This document shows, piece after piece, positions 44,634-53,600 of a DNA stretch of 64,000 bases (its first letter is position 1; each line of letters opens with the position of its first letter). A program made the position numbers and the translations under genes. The stretch lies in NCBI GenBank assembly GCA_019636495.1, contig JAHBXL010000006.1, forward strand, positions 1 through 64,000, read 5' to 3'. The notes beneath the pieces were generated by a model. The model saw only the letters and a list, made by a program, of their open reading frames with translations. It was not told the DNA's origin and searched no databases. The stretch is from Phycisphaeraceae bacterium (GTDB taxonomy: Bacteria; Planctomycetota; Phycisphaerae; Phycisphaerales; UBA1924).

Positions 44634-44701
44634 GGAGCAACCTCCGCGATGAGCCGCCGCGCGACCGCCGGGGAGAGGACCGGCACGCCGCGCCTTGGAG
44701 T

Positions 44702-47700
44702 TTAGCGCGGCCAGCGCGACGGGTCGGGAAGTTCGCGGTCCTCGAACGTCAGTCGGACCTTCACCGAACGCGGGCCGGACGGCCACTCGACCGGAAGCGA
44801 TACCTCCCACAAACGCCGATCGGCAGGGATGATCGGCCTTCCATCGTGCGCGGCGATCAACCACAGGCCAAGCCAGGGGCCGGGGATGGCCGCGGTCGCC
44901 ACGGGGGGGCCGTCCGGATCGGTGGGCGAGAGGAACTCGAGCACGACGCTGGTCCCCGGGTAATCGACGCGGCCCAAGGGCACGACGCCCGCCGCGGCGC
45001 GGGCGATCCGCGGCTCGGCGCCCTGCTGGCGGATGCGCACGCCGCCGAAAGCCGGATCGGCGACAATCTCGGCGGTGCAGGCAAAGCGCTGGTCGGCACG
45101 CTCGGGGAGCACCGCCAGCAGCGAGGTGTTGAGCGCGGCGCCAGGCGAACGCGGATCGGCCGCGACCAACGCGCGGACCTCCGCCGCGAACTCGGCATCG
45201 CGCAACGCATCGGCCTCCGGCGCGGAAGCGGCCGCGCTGACCGAGGGCAGCGTGCCTCGGGCCTCGACAAGTTCGGCGGGCGTGAGTTGCCCGGCCGCGG
45301 CGTCGTACCTCGCAAGCGGGAAGCGCGCCAGCCGCGCCACGGGCGAATCGGATGCGGCAGCCGCGGCGGAGCGGCGCGCATCCCGCGTCAACGCACGCAG
45401 CGCGACAAGCGTGCACGACCTCCACCACCGCTGCACCAGATCCGTTTCGCGGGCATCGGCCAGACTCGACACGAAGTAGTCCTGCCCCGATGCGCCCGCC
45501 GGAGAACGGAGCGAGGCCAGCAGTGTGAGCCGCGCGGCGGCCGCATCGGCGCCCAGGGCACGCCAGTTGGTCAGCGCCCGGTCGAACGCACCGTCGAGGC
45601 CGGGGCTCGCCGCGGCAGCGCGGCTCGCGGCAGATATTCGCCCGAGACGCTCGAGCGCGCGGCGCGATTCATCGTCCGTCGCGCTGGCGGCGGGAATCGC
45701 CTCCGCCGCTGCGGCCTGCATGTCGGCGGCGCGGCGGAGTGCATCGCGGATCTGCGGGGCCCGTGCCGACTCGCTCAACGCGCGGTGCAGGTCGGCCCAC
45801 GATGCGCTGTCGTCGGGCGAGAGGGATTCGGCGAGGCCGTCGGTCCACGCCACGGAGTACTGCCGCGAAAACATGGACGCGGCGGCGGCGGCGCGCTGCA
45901 CGCGCTCGCGCAGAGGGGCATCGATCGTCGGCAGCGCTGGGTCGCCCGCGAGCGCCGCGGCGGCGAAGGCATCACGGATGAGCGGCCCGGCGCGGCGCGG
46001 GTCGAACGCGGTGTCGAACGTGCTGCGCGAGGCGGGCGCGATGGGGGAACGCAGGGAGGGTGCGGGCGCTTCGAACTGCATCTCGCGGGCCGCGGCGAGC
46101 ATCGCGTGCTCGCTGTCGGGCGCGGCCGCGGCGTAGCGGCGGAGCGCCGAGACGGCGCGACGGCGTGACGCGGACTCCAGTTCACGCAGGCAGGCGGTCA
46201 GGCCGGGCGCGGCAGCGCTGACCGCGAACGCCGCTCGTACCGTGGCGGAGTCGGCCGCGAGTTGTTCCGCGGCACCGGAGACAGCGCGGGCCAGCGCGCC
46301 GGGGGCAACGTCCTGATCCTCGGGTTCCTCGCCGCGCTCGAAGGCGAGTTCGTAAGCCCGCAGTCGCGCGGCGAAGAGCGGCTCGACACCGCGCCCGAGA
46401 TGCTCGGCGCTCAGCGCGGCGGCTCGCGCGGCGAGGTCGTCATTCCCGCCGGGTCCGCGCGTGGGCGCATCGACGGCCTCGCGCAGCGTGTCGGCGGCTC
46501 GAGAGAGATTCGGCGCGATCGCCAGTTTGTCCGCGGGAAACGCCGGCGGGCTGAGAAGCGAGAGCAATCGCGCGGCATCGTCACGCAGGCGCGCCGATTC
46601 GCTCACGGCATCCTGCCGCACGGCCTGCTCCAGCGGTCGGCCGGCCAGCGCAGGCACGAGCGCGGCGGCCTCGGCACCGATCTCTCGCAGCGTCTCGAGC
46701 CGCTCGCGGAGTGCATCGCGGTCGGCCTGCTCCGCTCCCAGCGCGCTGACCAGTTCCGACTCCGCCTCGGCGAACGCCCGCAGGCGCGCGGCCAGCCTTC
46801 CCGTGCCGCCGCCGCCCGCGCCCGAACCCTGCGCTGCCAGCGCGAGCCGCTCGGTCGCATCGGCGATCAGTGCGGAGTAATCTTGCGCGATCGATGGCGG
46901 CGGCCACGACGAAGCGGCGTGCGCTTCGAGCAGCCGCTGCAGCGACCTCGCATCGTCGGCCGCGCCCTCGTTGAGGTACCCGTCATTGCCCAAAAGGGCG
47001 AAACGCAGAAGCGGGTCGAGTTCCAGCGGGGGCATTGGCGCTGCGGCGCGCCGTGCGATCTCCACGCGGACGAGTTGTGCCAGCGCACCCGTCGATTCGG
47101 GCGTCCACGGGTCCTGCTGCTCGGCATCGGCGGCAAGCCGCACCATCGCGGCCTCGACCAGCGGTCGGACGATGCTGGCCTCGAACGCTGCCCGCGCCGC
47201 AGCGGCGCGGCGGGATGAGAGCAAGTCTCCGCCCGCATCGCCGACGATCATCGCGGCGGGGCGGAAGACCGTCGGCACCGCGATGCGTTCTCCCGCGACC
47301 TCGGCGAGCGCGCTGTGGAATGCCCCGATGCGCTTGTGCTTGTCGTCGAGCGGGAGTTGCTGCAGCGATGCGGCATCCGGGCCCGCATCGCCGCGATACT
47401 TGAAGTCCTCGTCGCTGATGATCGCCTTGGAGACGATCGGCAGTCGGTACGGCGGCCTGCCGGGGACGGCGCTGGGCGACTTGGCTTCGTCGATGACGCG
47501 TGCGAACTCGGCCCAGCGCTGCGCGGGCTCGACGGCCGACCGCTGCAGTCCGCGTGCGCCCAACCACGTGAGCGCGCCGACGATCACGAGCGTCGCGGCG
47601 GCGGCACCCAGCAGCGCGACGGCGCGTGCGCGGAGCAGGCCGGCGGTGTCAGCGGCGCGGGTGACCAGACCCTTCTCGGCGAAGACCTTGTGAAGAAACA

Positions 47701-48949
47701 GGTCCTCGAGAAACAGGGCTCGCTCGCGCTCCCAGATCTTTCCTTCCGGCAGTTTGTCGAGCGGGACCTTGAGCGCGGCGGCGAGGTCGGCATCGAGGGC
47801 CGCGCCCTCGCGGAGCGCGGATGTGAAGTAGATGCCGCGTAGAAACAGCGGCCGCGCCGACCACTCGCCGGCGACGAACATGCGTTCGAGATACCGGCGG
47901 AGCCGCGGGGCAAGCCGCGACATGCTCTCGGGGAACGCGAAGAGCGCATCGACCTGGTCGAGGCGGCGCTTGCGGGAATCGTCGGTGTGCACGGGGTCGA
48001 TCAGCAGGCCCATGCGCCGGCGGGCCAGCCGCTGCTCCACGGTCCGCAGGTGATCATCGACCAGTTCGGGGCGGAAGGGCGCATCGAGCGTATCGGGATT
48101 GCTCCAGCCCAGGATCTGGTTGGCGGCGCGGGGGTCGTCGGTCCGGTCGAAGAACTCCCGGAAGCCGTTGATCAGGTCGGACTTGGTGATGACGACGTAC
48201 GCGGGGAAACGAACGCCCAGTTGCTTCTGGATGTTGTCCAGTTGCGTGGCCAGCCGCACCGCCTTGGCGTCGAGCGCCTGGTCGGTGTCACGGATCAGCG
48301 AGTCGGCGGGGATGACCAGCAGCAGGCCGTTGACCGGGCAGTTGGGGCGCGAGCGCTTCAGCAGTTTCAGAAACTCCTGCCACTCGCTGGTGGAGCCGGG
48401 CTCGACGTCCTCGAAGAGCAGGCGGCCCGCGGTGTCGAGAATCACCGCCTGGTTGGTGAACCACCACGACATGTTGAGCGTGCCGCCCGCGCCCTGCAGT
48501 TCCTCATGCAGGCCCGGCGGGAAACCCACCCCGCAGTGGCGGACGGCCTCGGTCTTGCCCGAGCCCGGCTCGCCCACCAGCACGTACCACGGCACCGAAT
48601 ACAGGCTCTTGCCGGCGGAGCGGAACTTCTCGATGCCTGTTTCGAAACTCTTGCGGAGTTCGTCCAGGCGTGCGCGGCGTGCCGGCTCGGCGATCCGAGA
48701 AGGCCCGGCCGCCGACCCCGCGAGCATGCCCGCGAAGGGCGAGGCGCGGCGCTCGTCCCGCCGTGCCAGCCAGGCGCGCCACCCCACCACCGCCCCCACG
48801 ACGACGGCCGAACCGACCAGAACCGTGATGAGCGCGCCGAACCCCGCCGCGGCGCCGGCGACCGCCGCGAGAACAACACACGCGCCGATCAGTACGACCA
48901 GTTGGGCGCGTCGCGGCAGGCGGAGGATCGCGGTCCAGAGTCTGGTCAC
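44702..48949 (-). CDS. Type VI secretion inner-membrane protein TssM (IcmF-like)
   Basis: A 1415-residue membrane protein. Two N-terminal helices (QLVVLIGACVVLAAVAGAA and ALITVLVGSAVVVGAVV, residues 17-57) are followed by a cytoplasmic NTPase-like domain with a Walker A loop GEPGSGKTEAV (126-136) and Walker B-like VILDTAGRLL. A third helix (VALLGAAAATLVIVGALTWL, about 435) leads into a large periplasmic region of about 950 residues. The GTG start overlaps the tssL stop (GTGA). TssM bridges the membranes in the type VI apparatus. The periplasmic part is very Ala-rich and less conserved than usual. Here no sheath or tube genes accompany it. Confidence 0.85.
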   Translation of the reverse strand: MTRLWTAILRLPRRAQLVVLIGACVVLAAVAGAAAGFGALITVLVGSAVVVGAVVGWRAWLARRDERRASPFAGMLAGSAAGPSRIAEPARRARLDELRKSFETGIEKFRSAGKSLYSVPWYVLVGEPGSGKTEAVRHCGVGFPPGLHEELQGAGGTLNMSWWFTNQAVILDTAGRLLFEDVEPGSTSEWQEFLKLLKRSRPNCPVNGLLLVIPADSLIRDTDQALDAKAVRLATQLDNIQKQLGVRFPAYVVITKSDLINGFREFFDRTDDPRAANQILGWSNPDTLDAPFRPELVDDHLRTVEQRLARRRMGLLIDPVHTDDSRKRRLDQVDALFAFPESMSRLAPRLRRYLERMFVAGEWSARPLFLRGIYFTSALREGAALDADLAAALKVPLDKLPEGKIWERERALFLEDLFLHKVFAEKGLVTRAADTAGLLRARAVALLGAAAATLVIVGALTWLGARGLQRSAVEPAQRWAEFARVIDEAKSPSAVPGRPPYRLPIVSKAIISDEDFKYRGDAGPDAASLQQLPLDDKHKRIGAFHSALAEVAGERIAVPTVFRPAAMIVGDAGGDLLSSRRAAAARAAFEASIVRPLVEAAMVRLAADAEQQDPWTPESTGALAQLVRVEIARRAAAPMPPLELDPLLRFALLGNDGYLNEGAADDARSLQRLLEAHAASSWPPPSIAQDYSALIADATERLALAAQGSGAGGGGTGRLAARLRAFAEAESELVSALGAEQADRDALRERLETLREIGAEAAALVPALAGRPLEQAVRQDAVSESARLRDDAARLLSLLSPPAFPADKLAIAPNLSRAADTLREAVDAPTRGPGGNDDLAARAAALSAEHLGRGVEPLFAARLRAYELAFERGEEPEDQDVAPGALARAVSGAAEQLAADSATVRAAFAVSAAAPGLTACLRELESASRRRAVSALRRYAAAAPDSEHAMLAAAREMQFEAPAPSLRSPIAPASRSTFDTAFDPRRAGPLIRDAFAAAALAGDPALPTIDAPLRERVQRAAAAASMFSRQYSVAWTDGLAESLSPDDSASWADLHRALSESARAPQIRDALRRAADMQAAAAEAIPAASATDDESRRALERLGRISAASRAAAASPGLDGAFDRALTNWRALGADAAAARLTLLASLRSPAGASGQDYFVSSLADARETDLVQRWWRSCTLVALRALTRDARRSAAAAASDSPVARLARFPLARYDAAAGQLTPAELVEARGTLPSVSAAASAPEADALRDAEFAAEVRALVAADPRSPGAALNTSLLAVLPERADQRFACTAEIVADPAFGGVRIRQQGAEPRIARAAAGVVPLGRVDYPGTSVVLEFLSPTDPDGPPVATAAIPGPWLGLWLIAAHDGRPIIPADRRLWEVSLPVEWPSGPRSVKVRLTFEDRELPDPSRWPR

Positions 48950-49641
48950 TTCGCGCCCCCCGTGCCGGTCACGCCCTCGGCGGCGCGGATGATGACGTCG
49001 AGACTCGACTTGAGTTCGGCGCGTTTCTGGATGTAGGCCACCGCGTTGGCGACCAGCAGCGTGAGCGCAAGACCGGCGGCAACGATGAGCAGCGCACCAA
49101 GGCGGCGAGCGGGCGGCTCGGTGAGATCGGCCGTGTTGACGTGCTCGTAGGCCTCGGGCGTTACGCGGGCGGTGGGGTCGGCGTCGATCTGCGGGCGGAG
49201 CCGCGCTGCGCACTCCTGCATCTTGCGCCGCAGCACCTCGGGCTGGCCGGTGTACCAGCCTGAAAAGCCGAGGCCCATGCACGTGTAGAACACCGCGATC
49301 TGCTCCGTGGCATCGGATGAAGAGTCGCGGAGGGTCTCGTCGAGCCGGTCGAAGAAGTCCTCATCACCGCCCTCGAGGCCGCGTTCCTGCGCAAGCGATG
49401 GCCACTGCGCCGCATCGGGCAGGGCACGTGCCGTGAAGTCGGCGAAGTAGAGCAGCACGGGCTCGGTGCGGGCAAGGCGCTCGGCGATCCCCGCCTGCTC
49501 CGCGCGGGCGCTCGCCTCGGCCAGCACCGCGGCGGCCTCCTCACGGACCTGCGCGGCGGGCGGGGCTACGCCCTTGCGGATCGAGCGGTTCAGCCGGCAG
49601 GCCCATTGGAACAGCGGCTCGCACACCTGCGGGAGCGTCAT
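48946..49641 (-). CDS. Type VI secretion protein TssL (DotU-like)
   Basis: A 231-residue protein with the DotU fold: EPLFQWACRLNRSIRKG, then TEPVLLYFADFTARALPDAA, FFDRLDETLRDSSSDATEQI and VFYTCMGLGFSGWYTGQPEV, the family's signature block. One C-terminal helix (LGALLIVAAGLALTLLVANA) anchors it, with a short periplasmic tail. It lacks the peptidoglycan-binding extension seen in some TssL. Its start overlaps the stop of the upstream 193-residue gene (ATGA) and its stop overlaps tssM. TssL and TssM form the inner-membrane part of the complex. Confidence 0.85.
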   Translation of the reverse strand: MTLPQVCEPLFQWACRLNRSIRKGVAPPAAQVREEAAAVLAEASARAEQAGIAERLARTEPVLLYFADFTARALPDAAQWPSLAQERGLEGGDEDFFDRLDETLRDSSSDATEQIAVFYTCMGLGFSGWYTGQPEVLRRKMQECAARLRPQIDADPTARVTPEAYEHVNTADLTEPPARRLGALLIVAAGLALTLLVANAVAYIQKRAELKSSLDVIIRAAEGVTGTGGAK

Positions 49642-50219
49642 GCGCGCGTTCCCCCGCCCGCGGTGCCGCGCAGCAGAGATTCGGCGAACGCCGCCACGGC
49701 ACCCAGCAGTTCGCGCTCGACCGATGCCGCGTCGCTGGCCGCGGCCAGTTCGGTGTACTTGCGCCAGCAGCGCGTCTCGTGCGAGGCGACCAGATCGGCA
49801 AACCCGCGGCTGCTGCTCATCTTCGCGGCGGCCTCGATCTGCGTCGGCGCGAAGCGCTCGGCGTGGCGCTGCGCGAACTGCCGCCCCGCCTGCCCGATGC
49901 CGGCGATCAGGGCGGCGGCGAGTTGCCTGAGCAGTTCGAGATCGCGCGCGGCGTCCAGGTCGGCGCCGGCCTCGCCGCTGGCGGCACGGCCAAGCGAAGC
50001 GCGGATGGTCTCGGCACGCTTGATGCTCGACGCCGGCGCGACCGCGCGCCACGCGCTCCATACCACCGTGTCGAGGCTCGCGGCAAAGTCGATCAGCGCA
50101 GCGCAGATCGCCGCGGCGCGGGCGGGGTCGAGCGTCTGCCCCGGCGGCAACTGCAACGCGGCGGCAAGCGCCGACTCGGGGGTCTGGCCGGAAGGGGTTG
50201 GCTGCGAGTCTGGTGGCAC
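49638..50219 (-). CDS. TagH C-terminal-like helical protein
   Basis: A 193-residue, mostly helical soluble protein heading the unit. The segment FAQRHAERFAPTQIEAAAKM, then HETRCWRKYTELAA, resembles the C-terminal domain of TagH, the FHA protein of type VI clusters, which has a similar helix-W-x-x-Y pattern. The FHA domain is absent. If related, it could be a minimal scaffold that no longer reads a phosphorylation signal, fitting the pseudokinase next door. The similarity is by eye and moderate. It is the first gene of the unit tagH-like, tssL, tssM, tagF, FGE-fold gene; stop and start overlap with tssL. Confidence 0.4.
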   Translation of the reverse strand: MPPDSQPTPSGQTPESALAAALQLPPGQTLDPARAAAICAALIDFAASLDTVVWSAWRAVAPASSIKRAETIRASLGRAASGEAGADLDAARDLELLRQLAAALIAGIGQAGRQFAQRHAERFAPTQIEAAAKMSSSRGFADLVASHETRCWRKYTELAAASDAASVERELLGAVAAFAESLLRGTAGGGTRA

Positions 50220-50448
50220 GGTGGTATCCGCCTGACGTTCAGGGGTTGGACGAGGGGCCGGGTGTGAACTTTATCGGGCCTTGGGCACGGCTGCAACGTC
50301 CACATCCAGAACTGATTGCGCGGGCTGAGCGGGCGATGGGGGCGCCACAGGCGGCTGGACCGCATACGCCATGCCCCTCCCCGCACCCGCATGGGGGATG
50401 TGTCGATGCCCTCGGACGCGGCCGTATCTGGCCGATTGGAGCAAACCG

Positions 50449-50670
50449 ATGAAGCGGATCGGACTTTCGGTGTGCGTTCTGGCCGTAGCGATCAGCGGTG
50501 CGGCCGGGTGTGCGAGCAGCAACGCGTCGTCCGGCATGGCGGCGAAGGACCCGGCAGAAGCATCGCCGGCACGGCACCGCGGGCTGATGGTCGCCGGCGA
50601 CAGCATCGGCCGCGCGATGTTCAGCGAGAACCACCCGACGCTGGCGACCGTGCCCGACAGGGACCGCTAG
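50449..50670 (+). CDS. Small lipoprotein
   Basis: A 73-residue lipoprotein on the opposite strand to the surrounding cluster. The signal peptide MKRIGLSVCVLAVAISGA ends in a lipobox (ISGAAGC). The mature part is about 50 residues, polar, with no known domain (GLMVAGDSIGRAMFSENHPT). GGAG lies seven bases before the ATG. It ends six bases before the end of the convergent pseudokinase gene and is divergent from the tssL unit. A TagQ-like lipoprotein role is possible from position only. Confidence 0.6.
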   Translation: MKRIGLSVCVLAVAISGAAGCASSNASSGMAAKDPAEASPARHRGLMVAGDSIGRAMFSENHPTLATVPDRDR

Positions 50671-50676
50671 CCGGTT

Positions 50677-53600
50677 TCAACGGGCGTCGAACAGGAACGT
50701 GTCCGGCGCGAGGATGCGCAGGGCCTTGGCGGCCAGCGACTCGCGCGGCGGGCGCGTGCCGCGCGCCGTGAACGCGAGCCGGAAGCCGACATCGGCGAAG
50801 CCCTCGCTGGAAAAGAGCAGGTCGACGGGCATGCGTGCATCGGGCGCGACCTCGGGCGGTGAGAGCGCCGAGCCGCCGATCGCGGCCAGCGCGTCGGGCG
50901 CGCGGCCCAGGGCGGCGTGGACCGCCGCGGCGGTCGGCGCACACCCATCGAGCAAATCCGGTTGATCGAAAACGAACTCCGCGACGTTGCCGATGAGGTG
51001 GCGCACGTCGTGGCGCGAGTCGGCGTTGACTGGGGCGAACCACAGGATGCCGTCGTCGAACGCGTGCGCCGTCGCGCGTTCGCCCTCGGGCACGCGCGGC
51101 GACTCGGGCAGCAGCGCGCCCGAGTCGGGCCATGCGAAACTCGCCTTGTTCACGACCTGCGCCTGCATCGCCGCCACGTGCGCCCGCTGCGCTGCGAACG
51201 TCGCATCGCGCAGGTTCCAGGAACTGAGCGGCACGTCCGGCGGCAACGTCGCCATCGCGGCGCGCCACTCGTCGCTCGTCGGCACGCGGCAACCCGCGAG
51301 GCGGGCCGCGAGCACCGCCGCGGCGGGGGAAATCTGCTGGATCGGATGATCGGCCGTCGGCTCGCCGCCCGCCTCTTCGCGGATGCGGCGCGGGTCGCCG
51401 GCACGGACGAGCGTTGGCGCGTACGCCGGGCGCTGCGGCGTGACGTTCGCATCAAGCCGGAGCCAGAGCGGTCCGTGCACGATCGAACCCGTCGCGTTCC
51501 ATGTCCACGCGCGCGGGCCGACCCACGTCGCCGTCGCCGGGTCGAAGGGCGCGAGCGTCTGCCGGAGTTCGTCGACTTTGCGCGCGTGACCGGCCATCTG
51601 CGCAAACTGCCCGACCGAGACCTCCGCGACGCCGAAGTACACCGGCACGGTCTCGGCGGCCCGCTGGATCTCGAGGCGTACGAACTCCAGCCGGGCATTC
51701 CCGCTGGTGAAGATCAACAAGCCCGCGGCATCGGCCTCTCCCCGCCATCCGGCCGCGCCGGGCCCGAGTGTGAGCGGGTCGATCGCTGGGGTCTCGGGCT
51801 CGGCGCCGTCAATGAGTTGCGCCAGGGCCGCGATGCGTTCTGTCGCGCTGGTCGGCAGACCGGCCAGCCCGCGCGTGCCGGCGATGAATGCCGCGGCGGC
51901 AGCGCGCGTGGCTTCGTCGTCGCTGCCTGCCCGTGCGAGCGAGCGACGGGCGGTCTGCAAAGCGAGGTTGTAGCGCAGACGCGCGGGCAGAGCCTCGATC
52001 CGCACGCCGAAGTCCGGCGCGGCGGTCGCCGCGGCCTCGAGCGCGGCGACATCCGAAGCCCGCGACGCCAGCGCAACCCATCGCGCTGCAAGTTGCGAAG
52101 TGAACGCATCGGATAGTTCCGCCGAGCGCGCCGAGTCGGCGATTGACTGGGCCACGCGCCCGAGGCTGTCCCGCACCGCCGCGCCCGAGGCGAGGTCCTG
52201 CGAATCCCGCGGCCAGCCGATCGCGTCGGACGCCAGCCGCTCCCACGCCGCAACCGCCGCTTCGGGCCGGTCGGGGCGTGCATCGCGGATGCGCGCGACG
52301 AGTGCGCCGGCGTCGTCCTCGGCGGCGATCTGCTTGAGCGCACTGAGCCGCTGGCGCAGTTCTCCCAGCGCCTCGGCCGCGATGGGCGCGGTCTGCGCGA
52401 GTTGGTCGGCGAGCGCAAGGGCTTCGGCCAGTCGCGCGGGGTCTGCGCCGGTGTGGCCGTGGTCGATGAACGCGTCGCCCAGATCGAGCCGACGCTGCAC
52501 CGTCTCGAGACGGCTGACCGTGCCGGCCAGCGCATCGAGGCCCGCCGAGAACGCCGCGGCGGCGCGCTCGATTGTCGGACGGAACGACGGCCCACCCGCT
52601 TCGCCCGCCTGCGCCAACGCTCCGGCGAGCGCCCGTTCGCGCTCGGCCGCGGCAAACGATGCAACGCGCACCGCCCACGGCGATGCCCGAGTGCCAGGCG
52701 GGCGCGCGATCCGGCCAGCCAGGTCGTCCTCCGGCAGGCCGGGCCCGAACGCACGCACCGCGAACTCGAGTTCGGCCTCCAGCGCCCTGACCGCTTCGCG
52801 CAGTTCGTTGAACTCCAGCGCGGCGAACCGCTGCAGCAGCGCATCGCGACCGACAACCCACGCGGCGTTGAGCGCATCGGAATCGGCGGAGATCACCGTG
52901 CGGGCCCGCAACTGCTCGCGCACCTGCTCGGCGGTGGTCGCGAGCGCTTCGCGCCGCGCCGCCACGCGCGAATCGAGCAGCGATTGGATCGCCGCGACGT
53001 CGCGGCGGACCTTGGCCGTCTCGGTCTCAATGCGCTCGCGATGGCGACGGTTCCACTCCAGGCGCGAGGGCGCGATCGACGCCGCGGAGGCCCGCACCGC
53101 GCTGATGCGCGACGCTTCGGACGCGTCGATCGGCTCGTTGATGGGCGGTGCGGCCAGCGCGGCCGCGGCACGGTCGATCCCGGCGAGCAGCGCGGTGTCG
53201 TCCCATCCACCCGCGGCGTTGCGCGGGTCGAGCGCCGGGTCCAGCCGCGCGTGCCCACGCGCCTCGAACAGCCAGTCTTCGAGCGACTGCCGCGTCCGCG
53301 GCGCGGCGACCAGCCGCGCGTATCGGTCCGATGAGCGGAACGAGTCCAAGTCGGTCTTGTCCCACTCCTCACGGATGAATGTGCGCAAGCGCGACGCAAG
53401 ATCCGCCGCGTTGTCGAGAGCCTTCTCGACCCCGGCAAGGTCCTGTCGAGACGGCGGCGATGCGTCCGACGCCGCCTCGGGGTTCAACATCGCGGCGAGC
53501 GCCGTCGGGAACCCCTTCACGACGGGGTCAACAAACCCGCCCAGTTCCGTGCTGGCCGCGGCCAGTTGCGACCACTTGGTCTCGATGCGCTCGATCGTCG

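Noticed and set aside
44702..45428. TagF starting upstream inside tssM
   Set aside because: The frame upstream of 44633 is an Arg/Ala-rich shadow of tssM with no conserved residues.
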